Shown in pieces: positions 18,637 to 28,084 of a stretch of 64,000 bases of DNA. Position 1 is the first letter of the stretch. Each line of letters begins with the position of its first letter. The DNA is from Halomonas denitrificans. Its GTDB lineage: Bacteria; Pseudomonadota; Gammaproteobacteria; Pseudomonadales; Halomonadaceae. A program made the position numbers and the translations under genes. The notes beneath the pieces are model-generated. The model saw nothing but the letters and a program-made list of their open reading frames with translations. It ran no database searches and was not told the DNA's origin. The stretch spans positions 1,240,001 through 1,304,000 of the forward strand of contig NZ_PYVX01000001.1 in NCBI RefSeq assembly GCF_003056305.1, in the 5' to 3' direction.

Positions 18637-20636
18637 GCCGTGGCCTCCCGGGGCTTGGCCGCGGCGCCCTGCTCGGGGTCGCGGGCGGTCGCGGCACGCC
18701 GGTAGCGGCGATCGGCCACCGCCAGGATGCCGCCGGCCGCCATCAGCAGCCCGCCGAGCCACAGCCAGCGCACGAAGGGCTTGTACTGCAGGCGCATGGC
18801 CCAGCTGCCGTCCTCCAGATCCTCGCCCATGGCGACGTAGAGGTCGCGGAACAGCCCCGGGCGCAGCGCAACGTCGGTCATCGGCATGCCCCGGGCGAGG
18901 TAGAGACGCTTCTCGGGGGTCATCACGAAGGTGCGCTGGCTGTCGCCGCGGCGCACCTCGATCTCGGCGAAGTCGGCCAGGAAGTTGGGGCCGCGCCGGC
19001 TGCCGAGCTCGGTCATGGTGAAGGTGTAGCCGGCGAGATCGACGCTGTCGCCAACGCCCATGCGCACGTTGCGATCGATGGCGTAGTTGGAGACCACGGT
19101 GACGCCGATGATGGTCACCGCCACGCCCAGGTGGCCGAGGATCATCCCCCAGTAGGCGAGCGACAGGCGCCGGGCACCGGCCAGCCGGCCCGCGGAGTTT
19201 CGCGTCTTGGCCCACAGGTCGCGCATCATGGGCAGCACGACCCACAGCGCGATCAGCACGCCGAGGCTCACCTGGAGGTTCCACTCGCCGCGGTAGAGCA
19301 GCGGCGCCAGCGCGCCGATGACCAGCGCCAGCAGGCCCGAGAGCCAGCTGCGCTTGAAGAGGTCGCGCCCGTCGGTGCGCTTCCAGCGCGCCAGCGGCCC
19401 GAGCCCCATGAACAGGCACAGCACCACGGTCAGCGGCACGAAGAGCGCGTTGAAGTAGGGCGGGCCGACGCTGATCTTGCCGAGGTTCATGGCGTCGAGG
19501 AGCAGCGGGTAGACCGTGCCCAGCAGCACCGTGACGGTCATGATCACCAGCAGGATGTTGTTGATCAGCAGCAGGGCGTCACGGGAGAGCCAGCTGAAGC
19601 CGACCTGGTGGCTGACCCGCGGCGCGCGCAGCGCGAACAGCAGCAGCGACAGGCCCACGGTGATGCCCAGCAGCACCAGGATGAAGAGCCCCCGGGAGGG
19701 GTCGTTGGCGAAGGCGTGCACCGAGGTGAGCACCCCCGAGCGCACCAGGAAGGTCCCCATCAGCGACAGCGAGAAGGTGGAGATCGCCAGCAGCACCGTC
19801 CAGCTCTTGAAGGCGCCGCGCTTCTCGGTCACCGCCAGGGAGTGGATCAGCGCCGTGCCGGCGAGCCAGGGCAGCAGCGAGGCGTTCTCGACCGGGTCCC
19901 AGAACCACCAGCCGCCCCAGCCGAGCTCGTAGTAGGCCCACCAGCTGCCCAGCGCGATGCCGACGGTCAGGAAGGCCCAGGCGACGTTGGTCCAGGGCCG
20001 CGCCCAGCGGGTCCAGGCGGCGTCCAGGCGACCGCCCAGCAGCGCCGCGATGGCGAAGGCGAAGACCACCGAGAAGCCCACGTAGCCCATGTAGAGCATC
20101 GGCGGATGGACGATCAGGCCGAAGTCCTGGAGCAGAGGGTTGAGGTCGGCGCCGTCCTGGGGAACGTTGGGCAGCAGCCGCTCGAAGGGGTTGGAGGTGA
20201 TCAGCACGAAGGCCAGGAAGCCGACGCTGACCAGCCCCATCACGCCCAGCACCCGAGCCAGCATGTCCCGGGGCAGCTCGCGGGAGAAGCGGCTCACCGC
20301 GAAGGTCCAGGCGCCGAGGATCAGGCTCCACAGCAGCACCGAGCCCTCGTGGTTGCCCCACACGGCGCTGGCCTTGTAGTACCAGGGCAGCAGCGAGTTG
20401 GAGTTGTTGGCCACGTTGGCCACGCTGAAGTCGTCCAGCAGGTAGCTGGCGGTCAGGCACACGTAGGCAATGGCCAGGAACAGGAACTGGCCGGTCGCCA
20501 TGGGCCGCGCGTAGGCCATCCACAGCGGGCGGCGGGTCGCCGCGCCGGCCAGCGGCATCACGCCCTGGACCAGGGCCATCAGCAGGGCAATGATCAGGGC
20601 GAAGTGGCCGATTTCGGGGATCATCAGGGTCTGCAT
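18633..20636 (-). CDS. ccmF: Heme lyase subunit CcmF
   Basis: 667-aa polytopic inner-membrane protein that, with CcmH and CcmI, ligates heme to apocytochrome c. The WWD domain reads WGGWWFWDPVENASLLPWL; heme-coordinating His regions include VWGNHEGS and LIVHPPMLYMG. About 15 hydrophobic helices and a large periplasmic domain near the C-terminus (VSNYAIDRNVRMGVGDSVDLAGYTF) match the family. I use ATG 20636, which has GGAG 5-6 nt upstream; the GTG at 20642 has no spacing to that site. Confidence 0.95.
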   Translation of the reverse strand: MQTLMIPEIGHFALIIALLMALVQGVMPLAGAATRRPLWMAYARPMATGQFLFLAIAYVCLTASYLLDDFSVANVANNSNSLLPWYYKASAVWGNHEGSVLLWSLILGAWTFAVSRFSRELPRDMLARVLGVMGLVSVGFLAFVLITSNPFERLLPNVPQDGADLNPLLQDFGLIVHPPMLYMGYVGFSVVFAFAIAALLGGRLDAAWTRWARPWTNVAWAFLTVGIALGSWWAYYELGWGGWWFWDPVENASLLPWLAGTALIHSLAVTEKRGAFKSWTVLLAISTFSLSLMGTFLVRSGVLTSVHAFANDPSRGLFILVLLGITVGLSLLLFALRAPRVSHQVGFSWLSRDALLLINNILLVIMTVTVLLGTVYPLLLDAMNLGKISVGPPYFNALFVPLTVVLCLFMGLGPLARWKRTDGRDLFKRSWLSGLLALVIGALAPLLYRGEWNLQVSLGVLIALWVVLPMMRDLWAKTRNSAGRLAGARRLSLAYWGMILGHLGVAVTIIGVTVVSNYAIDRNVRMGVGDSVDLAGYTFTMTELGSRRGPNFLADFAEIEVRRGDSQRTFVMTPEKRLYLARGMPMTDVALRPGLFRDLYVAMGEDLEDGSWAMRLQYKPFVRWLWLGGLLMAAGGILAVADRRYRRAATARDPEQGAAAKPREATA

Positions 20637-20648
20637 GGACACTCCGGA

Positions 20649-21161
20649 TCAGTTCTGGCCGGCGCCGTCTTGCTGCGCCTCGAGCCGTTTGCCCACCTCG
20701 GCCGCCTTGGCCTGGTAGTCCTCCGGCGAGTAGCCGGCCTCCTCCAGCGCCTGGGCCACCTCGGGGGGCATGTAGTTCTCGTCGTGGCGGGCCAGCACCT
20801 GGTCGGCGCGCAGCCAGCCGCCCTGCTGGAGCTCGCCGACCACCACCACGCCCTGCCCCTCGCGGAACAGGTCGGGCAGGATGCCGCTGTAGCGCACCTC
20901 GACGTCCTCGACGTAGTCGGTCACGGTGAACACCACCTCGAGGCTGTCCGGGTCGCGCGCCACCGTGCCCTCGCGCACCATGCCGCCGGCGCGGATTTGG
21001 CGCTCCAGCGGGGCGTCGCCGGCGCTGATCTGCACCGGGCTGAAGAAGAGGTTGATGTTGCTGCGCAGGGCGTAGAGCGTCAGGCCCACGGCGATGGCGG
21101 CCAGCGAGACCAGCCCCAGAATCACGAACAGTTTCTGCTTGCGTTTAGCTCTCACGGGCAC
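20649..21161 (-). CDS. ccmE: Heme chaperone CcmE
   Basis: 170-aa periplasmic heme chaperone with an N-terminal membrane anchor (LFVILGLVSLAAIAVGLTLYAL). The covalent heme-binding His is His126 in LARHDENYMP, with the conserved Tyr130. An OB-like beta barrel precedes it (IRAGGMVREGTVARDPDS, FTVTDYVEDVEVRYSGILPDLFREGQGVV). The start is GTG 21161 or the in-frame GTG 21155; both overlap the end of ccmD. Confidence 0.94.
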   Translation of the reverse strand: MPVRAKRKQKLFVILGLVSLAAIAVGLTLYALRSNINLFFSPVQISAGDAPLERQIRAGGMVREGTVARDPDSLEVVFTVTDYVEDVEVRYSGILPDLFREGQGVVVVGELQQGGWLRADQVLARHDENYMPPEVAQALEEAGYSPEDYQAKAAEVGKRLEAQQDGAGQN

Positions 21162-21369
21162 GGCCCTCTTGATGTGAATCCGGTGTCGTGGCGTCGCGAC
21201 GCTGCTCGCGGCGGGCCCGACGGCGCAGATCGCGCAGCAGCGCCCGGCGCTCGGCGCGGGCGTGGAGGACCACGCCGACCAGCAGCAGCCCGGTCAGGCC
21301 CCAGGAGGCCCAGACGTAGGGGCCGTGGCCGCCCATGGCGAGGAAGGCCGAGAGGGAGTCGAAGGCCAT
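21145..21369 (-). CDS. ccmD: Heme exporter protein CcmD
   Basis: 74-aa small membrane protein that helps release holo-CcmE from the CcmABC complex. It has the family signature MGGHGPYVWASWGLTGLLLVGVVLHA, a single transmembrane helix with the conserved Tyr, then an Arg-rich cytoplasmic tail. ATG 21369 shares one base with the ccmC stop (TGATG), and its end overlaps ccmE, so the three are translationally linked. Confidence 0.92.
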   Translation of the reverse strand: MAFDSLSAFLAMGGHGPYVWASWGLTGLLLVGVVLHARAERRALLRDLRRRARREQRRDATTPDSHQEGRARES

Positions 21370-22109
21370 CAGGACACCTCCCCGGCGAGCTCACGCACCC
21401 AGCGCTTGTTCGCTTCGCGACGCAGGATCTCGCTGCGCGTGCGCATCAGGGTCACCGCGATGAAGAAGCTGTAGAAGCCCAGCACCATGATCAAAAGCGG
21501 CGCCCACATCTCCATCGGCATGGCCGGACGCGAGGTGACGCTGAAGGTGGCGGGCTGGTGCAGGGTGTACCACCAGTCCACCGAGTACTTGATGATGGGG
21601 ATGTTGATCACCCCGACCATGGCCAGCACCGAGGCGGCCCGGGAGGCGCTGTCGCGGCTCGAGAAGGCGCCGCGCAGGGCGATCACGCCGAAGTAGAGGA
21701 ACAGCAGGATCAGCATCGAGGTGAGGCGCGCGTCCCACATCCACCAGGTGCCCCAGGTGGGCACGCCCCACACCGCGCCGGAGAACAGCGCCACGAAGGT
21801 CATGGCCGCGCCGAGCGGCGCCATCATCGCCGCCGCCATGTCGGCGACCTTGATCTTCCAGACCATGAAGACGAAGCCGGCGATCGCCATGCTGACGAAG
21901 ATCGACTGCGCCAGGAAGGCCGCCGGCACGTGCACGTAGATGATGCGGAAGCTGTTGCCCTGCTGGTAGTCGGCCGGCGCGAAGGCCAGCCCCCAGACGC
22001 TGCCGATGACGATCAGCAGCGCCGCCGCCGCCCAGAACCAGGGCGAGAGCCGCGCGCTGATGCCATAGAACCACTTGGGGGATCCGAGCTTGTGTATGAA
22101 GGCCCACAT
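21369..22109 (-). CDS. ccmC: Heme exporter protein CcmC
   Basis: 246-aa six-helix inner-membrane protein that presents heme to CcmE. The tryptophan-rich WWD motif is [19 protein letters not shown], with flanking heme-ligand His in [12 protein letters not shown] and [12 protein letters not shown]. Length is normal. ATG 22109 (MWAFIHKLG) is the family start and lies 14 bp downstream of the ccmB stop. Confidence 0.95.
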   Translation of the reverse strand: MWAFIHKLGSPKWFYGISARLSPWFWAAAALLIVIGSVWGLAFAPADYQQGNSFRIIYVHVPAAFLAQSIFVSMAIAGFVFMVWKIKVADMAAAMMAPLGAAMTFVALFSGAVWGVPTWGTWWMWDARLTSMLILLFLYFGVIALRGAFSSRDSASRAASVLAMVGVINIPIIKYSVDWWYTLHQPATFSVTSRPAMPMEMWAPLLIMVLGFYSFFIAVTLMRTRSEILRREANKRWVRELAGEVS

Positions 22110-22123
22110 GCCGATTGTCGTCC

Positions 22124-22867
22124 TCAACCGTTGATACTGATGCGCAGTGATGCCGCGATGGCCCAGGGGGCCAGGATCAGCGCCACTGCCAGGAGCGCCC
22201 CGAGAATCGCCAGGTGCGCCGCGACCCCCTCGCCGAAGATGGCCGCCTGCACCGCGCCGGCGCCGAAGATCAGCACCGGGATGTAGAGCGGCAGCACCAG
22301 CAGCGAGAGCAGCACGCCGCCCCGGGAGAGTCCCACGGTCAGCGCCGCGCCGATGGCGCCGATCAGGCTCAGGCTGGCGCTGCCCAGCGCCAGCGACAGC
22401 GCCAGCACCGCGTAGCTGCCCGCCGGCAGCGCCAGCATGATGCCCAGGACCGGCGCCATCAGCGCCAGCGGCAGGCCGGTCAGCAGCCAGTGCACCGCCA
22501 CCTTGGCCAGCGCCAGCGCCGGCAGCGGATGGGGCGAGAGCAGCAGCTGCTCCAGGGAGCCGTCCTCGTAGTCGCTGCGAAACAGGCTGTCCAGGGAGAG
22601 CAGCGCCGCCAGCAGCGCCGCCACCCACAAGAGGCCCGGGGCGATGGTCGCCAGCAGTTCCGGGTCCGGCGAGATGCCGATCGGGAACAGGGTGATCACC
22701 AGGGCGAAGAACACCAGCGGATTCAACACCTCGCTGCGCCGGCGCATCAGCAGCACCAGGTCGCGTTTCAGCGTGGCCCGGATTGCGACCCCGGCGCCGC
22801 CCTCGGGTTCCCCGAACAGCGAAACGGCGTCCCGTTCCCGGGCCAGGTGGGGATCAGAGTTCGGCAT
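22124..22867 (-). CDS. ccmB: Heme exporter protein CcmB
   Basis: 247-aa ABC permease subunit that works with CcmA and CcmC in releasing holo-CcmE. Six transmembrane helices; the family region [46 protein letters not shown] is clear, as is [20 protein letters not shown]. The N-terminus is about 25 residues longer than in E. coli. I start it at ATG 22867, inside the end of ccmA (14-nt overlap); the longer open frame upstream is ccmA in another frame. Confidence 0.94.
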   Translation of the reverse strand: MPNSDPHLARERDAVSLFGEPEGGAGVAIRATLKRDLVLLMRRRSEVLNPLVFFALVITLFPIGISPDPELLATIAPGLLWVAALLAALLSLDSLFRSDYEDGSLEQLLLSPHPLPALALAKVAVHWLLTGLPLALMAPVLGIMLALPAGSYAVLALSLALGSASLSLIGAIGAALTVGLSRGGVLLSLLVLPLYIPVLIFGAGAVQAAIFGEGVAAHLAILGALLAVALILAPWAIAASLRISING

Positions 22868-23498
22868 CGCGCGCCCCCTGACCGAGCCGGATGCGCCGCA
22901 GGGCGGGCGAGTCGGCGAGTTCATGGTGGGTGGTGACCAGCACGCAGCCGCCGCGGCGGGCATGGGCGACCAGCCGCGCCTCGAGGGCCGCGACGCCGTC
23001 GCGGTCGATGGCGGTGAACGGCTCGTCGAGCACCCACAGCGCCCGCGGGATCAGCTCCAGGCGGGCCAGGGCCACGCGGCGCTGCTGGCCGGCGGAGAGC
23101 TGCCCGGCGGGCAGGTCCTCGAAGCCGACGAGGCCCACGGCCGCAAGCGCCGCGAAGCGCGCGGCCTCGTCGTCGGGCTCGCCCGCGAGGGCCTGGTACC
23201 AGGCGAGGTTCTCCAGCGGCGTCAGGGCCGCCTTGACCCCCGGGGCGTGGCCCAGGTAGAGCAGGTTGGCCAGGAAGTCCTGGCGCGTCCGGCGCATGGG
23301 GTGCTCGTTCCAGTAGAGCTCGCCGTCGAAGTCGGCCAGCTGCCCGGAGAGAATCTTCAGCAGGGTGGTCTTGCCACTGCCGTTGGGGCCTTCGACGCGC
23401 ACGATCTCGCCGGCATGGATATCCAGATCCAGGTCTTTGAACAGCCAGCGATCGTCCCGCTCACAGGCCAGCTTTCGGGCTTGCAGACGCAGGCTCAA
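22854..23498 (-). CDS. ccmA: ABC transporter ATP-binding protein CcmA
   Basis: 214-aa ATPase of the CcmABC complex; ATP hydrolysis drives release of heme-loaded CcmE. Walker A is GPNGSGKTTLL from residue 37, the ABC signature is LSAGQQRRVALARL and Walker B is ALWVLDEPFTAID, followed by the switch His in LVTTHHEL. First gene of the ccm operon (ccmABCDEFGHI), whose promoter must lie in the 205 bp shared with the divergent LexA-like gene. Confidence 0.95.
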   Translation of the reverse strand: MSLRLQARKLACERDDRWLFKDLDLDIHAGEIVRVEGPNGSGKTTLLKILSGQLADFDGELYWNEHPMRRTRQDFLANLLYLGHAPGVKAALTPLENLAWYQALAGEPDDEAARFAALAAVGLVGFEDLPAGQLSAGQQRRVALARLELIPRALWVLDEPFTAIDRDGVAALEARLVAHARRGGCVLVTTHHELADSPALRRIRLGQGARDAEL

Positions 23499-23625
23499 GG
23501 CACTCTCCCGGCATGGATAATTGCGCCCGGAACTCTACACGGAAAGGGCCCTGGCTACCAGTCGACCGGGTTGCGGCAGCGGGTCGCACTTGCCCTGGGT
23601 CAAGCGAAGCGTGGCGCGCTTTCCC

Positions 23626-23653
23626 TTGCCAGTTTTCGATCGCCTGCTATGCT
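23626..23653 (+). promoter_or_regulatory. Predicted sigma-70 promoter of the LexA-like gene
   Basis: TTGCCA (23626-23631) and TATGCT (23648-23653) with a 16-bp spacer. The LexA box begins 10 bp downstream, covering the predicted transcription start. Confidence 0.6.
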
Positions 23654-23662
23654 CGTGAAACA

Positions 23663-23678
23663 CTGTATGTATCGACAG
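23663..23678. promoter_or_regulatory. LexA (SOS) box
   Basis: CTGTATGTATCGACAG is a CTGT-N8-ACAG operator, the gammaproteobacterial LexA consensus, just downstream of a good promoter and 26 bp before the start codon of the LexA-like gene. The box before recA in this window has the same spacing and the same first seven bases. Confidence 0.8.
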
Positions 23679-23703
23679 GTTTAGACGACCGGGGAGAGAC
23701 CGC

Positions 23704-24174
23704 ATGCCCAACGTCACACCGCAGTACCTGCAGCGCCGACCCAACCTGCCCCTGGCCGAGGCCTGGGAGGCCATCCCCGCCGACGCCCTGACCGAGATCC
23801 CGATGCTGGGCCAGGTCTCGGCGGGCATGCCCATCGAGGCCTGCCCGGAGGCCGGCAGCATCCGCGTGCCGACCACCATGGTGCGCCGCAACACCTACGC
23901 CCTGCGGGTGCGCGGCGACTCCATGGTCGATTGCAATATCTTCGACGGGGATGTGATCATCATCGAACGCCGCGAGAGCGCCGAGAACGGCGAGACCGCC
24001 GTGGTGATGATCAATGACCAGGAGGTCACCCTGAAGAAGTTCTACATCGAGAAGTCCGGGGTGCGCCTGCAGCCGGCCAACGAGCGCATGGCGCCGATCT
24101 ACCTGCGCAACGACGACGTCCAGGTGATCGGCCTGGTGATGGGCGTGGTGCGCCAGACGGAACTGGCCGCCTGA
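23704..24174 (+). CDS. Headless LexA-like S24 autoprotease (no DNA-binding domain)
   Basis: 156-aa protein matching the catalytic half of LexA/UmuD. The cleavage site region is LGQVSAGMP with scissile Ala40-Gly41. The nucleophile is Ser73 in VRGDSMVD and the general base is Lys111 in QEVTLKKF. The end, VIGLVMGVVR, follows the LexA C-terminus. Before the cleavage site there are only 40 residues (MPNVTPQYLQRRPNLPLAEA...), with no winged-helix domain, so it cannot bind DNA as LexA does. ATG 23704 has GGGGAGA at 23691-23697. A UmuD-like role in SOS mutagenesis is possible, but no umuC is adjacent. Its stop overlaps the yigZ start by one base. Confidence 0.85.
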   Translation: MPNVTPQYLQRRPNLPLAEAWEAIPADALTEIPMLGQVSAGMPIEACPEAGSIRVPTTMVRRNTYALRVRGDSMVDCNIFDGDVIIIERRESAENGETAVVMINDQEVTLKKFYIEKSGVRLQPANERMAPIYLRNDDVQVIGLVMGVVRQTELAA

Positions 24175-24794
24175 TGCGCTACGCGGTGCCCGACCTGCCG
24201 CCCGGCGAGCGGCACGAGAGCGAGCTCGAGGTGGAGAAGAGCCGCTTCCTCGCCTGGCTCTGCCACGCGCCGGACGCGGCCGCCTTCGAGGCGCTGCTCG
24301 CCGAGGCGCGCCGGCTCCACCCCAACGCCAGCCACCACTGCAGCGCCTTCATCGCCGGCCCGCCCGGCGAGCAGACCGCCATCGGCTTCTCCGACGACGG
24401 CGAACCCGGCGGTACCGCCGGGCGCCCGATGTTCCAGGTGCTGGACGGCGCGGGCCTCGGCCAGGTGGGCTGCGTGGTGACCCGCTATTTCGGCGGCACC
24501 AAGCTCGGCACCGGCGGCCTGGCCCGCGCCTACTCCCGGGCCGTCGCCCAGGCGCTGGAGACGCTGCCCCGCCGCGCCGTGGTCGAGCGCACGCCGCTGC
24601 ACCTCAGGGTCGACTTCGCCGGCGAGGCCGAGGCCCGCGCCTGGCTGGCCGAGCGCGAGGTGCCGGTCGAGCAGGCCGACTACGGCGCCGAGGGCGTGCT
24701 GCTCACCGTAGGCTGGCCGAGCGACGCGCCGGCCGACCTCAGCGCGCTGGAGACCCGCCTGCGCGGCCGCCTGGCCCTGCTCCCGGACGACTGA
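24174..24794 (+). CDS. yigZ: YigZ / IMPACT family protein
   Basis: 206-aa protein of the UPF0029/IMPACT family. The N-terminal domain has the conserved KSRFLAWL, HPNASHHCSAF, GFSDDGEPGGTAGRPM and VTRYFGGTKLGTGGLARAYS blocks. The C-terminal DUF1949-type ferredoxin-like domain follows. The eukaryotic relative binds Gcn1; the bacterial role is unknown, possibly linked to translation. TGATG overlap with the LexA-like gene implies co-translation, so yigZ expression may be SOS-linked here (inference). A minus-strand terminator lies downstream. Confidence 0.9.
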   Translation: MRYAVPDLPPGERHESELEVEKSRFLAWLCHAPDAAAFEALLAEARRLHPNASHHCSAFIAGPPGEQTAIGFSDDGEPGGTAGRPMFQVLDGAGLGQVGCVVTRYFGGTKLGTGGLARAYSRAVAQALETLPRRAVVERTPLHLRVDFAGEAEARAWLAEREVPVEQADYGAEGVLLTVGWPSDAPADLSALETRLRGRLALLPDD

Positions 24795-24826
24795 GCGCCC
24801 TGCCCCGCTCACCGGCCACCACCATC

Positions 24827-24851
24827 AAAAACGGCGCCCGCAGGCGCCGTT
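24827..24851 (-). terminator. Terminator after oadB
   Basis: AACGGCGCC (24830-24838), loop CGCA, GGCGCCGTT (24843-24851); on the minus strand the stem ends in TTTTT (24831-24827). It lies 25 bp past the oadB stop and may also halt yigZ transcription from the other side, though with a weaker tail. Confidence 0.85.
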
Positions 24852-24876
24852 CTCGATGGGGACAGGACCGCCGGCC

Positions 24877-26202
24877 TCAGCCGAGGTACTTGATCATCAC
24901 CCCGGCGGCCACCGCCGAGCCGATCACCCCGGCCACGTTGGGCCCCATGGCATGCATCAGCAGGAAGTTGTGGGGGTTGGACTCGAGCCCCACCTTGTTG
25001 GAGACCCGCGCCGCCATGGGCACCGCCGAGACGCCGGCGGAGCCAATCAGCGGGTTGATCGGCATCTTGCTGACGGTGTTCATCAGCTTGGCCATCAGCA
25101 CGCCGCAGGCCGTGCCGATGGCGAAGGCCACCATGCCCAGCGCCAGGATGCCCAGCGTCTCCACCGCCAGGAAGCGCTCGGCGATCAGCTTGGAGCCCAC
25201 CGAGAGCCCCAGGAAGATGGTCACGATGTTGATCAGGGCATTCTGGGTGGTGTCGGAGAGACGCTCCACCACGCCGCTCTCGCGCATCAGGTTGCCGAAG
25301 CAGAACATCCCCAACAGCGGCGCCGCGTCGGGCAGGAAGAGCACCACCAGGATCAGCAGGCTGATCGGGAAGACGATCTTCTCCAGCTTGGAGACCGGAC
25401 GCAGCTGCGTCATGGTGATCTCGCGCTCCCGCTTGCTGGTCAGCGCCTTCATGATCGGCGGCTGGATCAGCGGCACCAGCGCCATGTAGGAGTAGGAGGC
25501 CACGGCGATGGCGCCCAGCAGCTCCGGCGCCAGGATGCTCGAGACGTAGATCGAGGTCGGTCCGTCGGCGCCGCCGATGATGCCGATGGCGGCGGCCTGG
25601 TTGAGCGAGAAGTCCATCCAGCCCAGGGCCGACATGCCCACCGCCCCGAGCAGGGTGGCGAAGATGCCGAACTGCGCCGCCGCCCCCAGGAACAGGGTCC
25701 GCGGGTTGGCCAGCAGCGGACCGAAGTCGGTCATCGCCCCCACGCCCATGAAGATCACCAGCGGCGCGATGCCCGAGGCGATGGCCACGCTGTAGAACTG
25801 GTAGAGCATGCCGTGGGCGTAGCCGCCGTCCATGGCCACGTCGTTGGCGGCCCGTACCAGGGCCGGCGAGATGTCGCCGTGCAGCACCTCGGAGAGGCTG
25901 TGCCGCCAGGCCTCGATCCCGGCGGCCGGGTCCAGGCTGAGCTTCAGGGTCTGGGCCATCTGCTCGAGCAGCGCCGGCGACGCCAGGTGGGCCGCCTGCT
26001 CGGCGGCCGACAGGGCGAGCCCCGCCTGGGGAATGTTGGCCAGGATGCCGCCGAAGCCGATCGGCACCAGCAGCAGCGGCTCGAACTTCTTCTGGATGGC
26101 GAGGTAGAGCAGCAGCAGCCCCACCAGCACCATCACGCCCTGGCCCAGGGTCAGATTGTAGAGCCCCGAGCCGTACCAGAGGGTCAAGATCTTTTCCGAC
26201 AT
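24877..26202 (-). CDS. oadB: Na+-translocating oxaloacetate decarboxylase, beta subunit
   Basis: 441-aa integral membrane subunit that decarboxylates carboxybiotin and exports Na+. Family blocks are present: [46 protein letters not shown], the Na+-site region [36 protein letters not shown], and [26 protein letters not shown]. The length is normal. Last gene of the oadGAB operon. It would couple oxaloacetate or related decarboxylation to a sodium gradient, which suits a halophile. Confidence 0.95.
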   Translation of the reverse strand: MSEKILTLWYGSGLYNLTLGQGVMVLVGLLLLYLAIQKKFEPLLLVPIGFGGILANIPQAGLALSAAEQAAHLASPALLEQMAQTLKLSLDPAAGIEAWRHSLSEVLHGDISPALVRAANDVAMDGGYAHGMLYQFYSVAIASGIAPLVIFMGVGAMTDFGPLLANPRTLFLGAAAQFGIFATLLGAVGMSALGWMDFSLNQAAAIGIIGGADGPTSIYVSSILAPELLGAIAVASYSYMALVPLIQPPIMKALTSKREREITMTQLRPVSKLEKIVFPISLLILVVLFLPDAAPLLGMFCFGNLMRESGVVERLSDTTQNALINIVTIFLGLSVGSKLIAERFLAVETLGILALGMVAFAIGTACGVLMAKLMNTVSKMPINPLIGSAGVSAVPMAARVSNKVGLESNPHNFLLMHAMGPNVAGVIGSAVAAGVMIKYLG

Positions 26203-26212
26203 GAATCCGTCC

Positions 26213-28033
26213 TCAGAGCTCGATCAGCACGTCGCCGACGGCGACGCTGTCGCCCTCGCCGACCTTGACGGCGGACACGGTGCCGGCACTCGCCGCGCGC
26301 ACCTCGGTCTCCATCTTCATGGCCTCGAGGATGATCACCACGTCGCCCTCGGCGACGCTGTCCCCCTCGCGCACGTTGACCTTGAAGATGTTGCCGGCGA
26401 GCGGCGCGGTGATCGCCTCACCCGAGGGTGCCGCCGGGGCCGGGGCGCTCGCCGCCGGCTGGGCGCCGCCCTGCTCGGCGATCTGGCCAATCTCGCCGCC
26501 CTCGGCGACCTCGACCACGTACTGCTTGCCGTTGACGGTGACGGTGTAGGTCTCGGGACCGGCCGGCGCCGACGCCTCGGCCACGCCCTTCTGGGCAACG
26601 GCGGGCGGCTTGGCGGCCTGGGCCTCGGCAGCCTGGGGCGCAGGCTCGAAGGCGTCGGGGTTGTCGCGGTTCTGCAGGAACTTCAGGCCGATCTGCGGAT
26701 AGAGCGCGTAGGTCAGGACATCGTCGATCTCGCGCTCGCCCTCGGCGAGGCGGATGCCGTTGGCCTTGGCCTTCTCCCTGAGCTCGGCGGTGAGGGTCTC
26801 CATCTCGGGCTCGAGGCGGTCGGCGGGACGGCAGGTGATCGGCTCGCCGCCGTCCAGCACCCGCGCCTGCAGCTCCTCGTTGAACGGCGCCGGGGCGGAG
26901 CCGTACTCGCCCTTGAGGACCGCCTGGACCTCCTTGGAGATCGACTTGTAGCGCTCGCCCATCATCACGTTCATCACCGCCTGGGTGCCAACGATCTGCG
27001 AAGTCGGGGTGACCAGCGGGATGAAGCCGAGGTCGGCGCGGACCCGCGGGATCTCGGCGAGCACCTCGTCGAGCCGGTCGGCAGCGCCCTGCTCCTTGAG
27101 CTGGCCTTCCATGTTGGTGAGCATGCCGCCCGGCACCTGGGCGACCAGGATCCGCGAGTCGATGCCCTTGAGCGAGCCCTCGAAGGCGGCGTACTTCTTG
27201 CGCACCTCGCGGAAGTAGGCGGCGATCTCCTCGAGCAGCTCGAGGTCCAGGCCGGTGTCGCGCTCGGTGCCCTGGAGCATGGCGACGACCGACTCGGTCG
27301 GGCTGTGGCCGTAGGTCATCGACATGGACGAGATCGCCGTGTCGACGTTGTCGATGCCCGCCTCGGCGGCCTTGAGGGCCGTGGCGGTGGAGAGGCCGGT
27401 GGTGGCGTGGCACTGCATGTGGATCGGGATGTCCACGACCTTCTTGAGCCTGCTGACCAGCTCATAGGCGTCGTAGGGCTTGAGCAGGCCGGCCATGTCC
27501 TTGATCGCCAGGGAGTCGGCGCCCATGTCGGCGATGGTCTTGCCAAGCTCGACCCAGCCGTCCAGGGTGTGCACCGGGCTCACCGTATAGGAGAGGGTGC
27601 CCTGGGCGTGCCCCTCGTTGGCACGCACCGCCTTGATGGCCCGCTCGAGGTTGCGCGGATCGTTCATGGCATCGAAGACGCGGAAGACGTCGACGCCGTT
27701 GGTCCTGGCGCGTTCGACGAACTTGTCGACGAGATCATCGCCATAGTGGCGGTAGCCGAGCAGGTTCTGGCCGCGCAGCAGCATCTGCTGGGGGGTGTTG
27801 GGCATCGCCTCCTTCAACGCCCGTATCCGCTCCCACGGATCCTCGCCGAGATAGCGGATACAGGCGTCGAAGGTGGCGCCGCCCCAGGACTCCAGCGACC
27901 AGAAGCCGACACGATCGAGCTTCTCGGCGATCGGCAGCATGTCGTCCAGGCGCATGCGGGTGGCGAACAGCGACTGGTGGGCGTCGCGCAAGACGACATC
28001 GGTGATACCGAGCGGACGTGTCTTGTCATTCAT
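26213..28033 (-). CDS. oadA: Oxaloacetate decarboxylase, alpha subunit (biotin carrier)
   Basis: 606-aa cytoplasmic carboxyltransferase that moves CO2 from oxaloacetate to biotin. The N-terminal TIM barrel opens with [19 protein letters not shown] and includes the metal-site [12 protein letters not shown] flexible Ala/Pro-rich linker (about 470-530) leads to the biotinyl domain with EAMKMETEV, where the Lys is the biotin attachment site. Homologous to pyruvate carboxylase subunit B, but the oadG and oadB neighbours settle the assignment. ATG 28033. Confidence 0.95.
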   Translation of the reverse strand: MNDKTRPLGITDVVLRDAHQSLFATRMRLDDMLPIAEKLDRVGFWSLESWGGATFDACIRYLGEDPWERIRALKEAMPNTPQQMLLRGQNLLGYRHYGDDLVDKFVERARTNGVDVFRVFDAMNDPRNLERAIKAVRANEGHAQGTLSYTVSPVHTLDGWVELGKTIADMGADSLAIKDMAGLLKPYDAYELVSRLKKVVDIPIHMQCHATTGLSTATALKAAEAGIDNVDTAISSMSMTYGHSPTESVVAMLQGTERDTGLDLELLEEIAAYFREVRKKYAAFEGSLKGIDSRILVAQVPGGMLTNMEGQLKEQGAADRLDEVLAEIPRVRADLGFIPLVTPTSQIVGTQAVMNVMMGERYKSISKEVQAVLKGEYGSAPAPFNEELQARVLDGGEPITCRPADRLEPEMETLTAELREKAKANGIRLAEGEREIDDVLTYALYPQIGLKFLQNRDNPDAFEPAPQAAEAQAAKPPAVAQKGVAEASAPAGPETYTVTVNGKQYVVEVAEGGEIGQIAEQGGAQPAASAPAPAAPSGEAITAPLAGNIFKVNVREGDSVAEGDVVIILEAMKMETEVRAASAGTVSAVKVGEGDSVAVGDVLIEL

Positions 28034-28084
28034 GGCGTTGACCTTGTCGTTATGAATGGGAGGGGGAAAGGCGGGACAGTCGCC

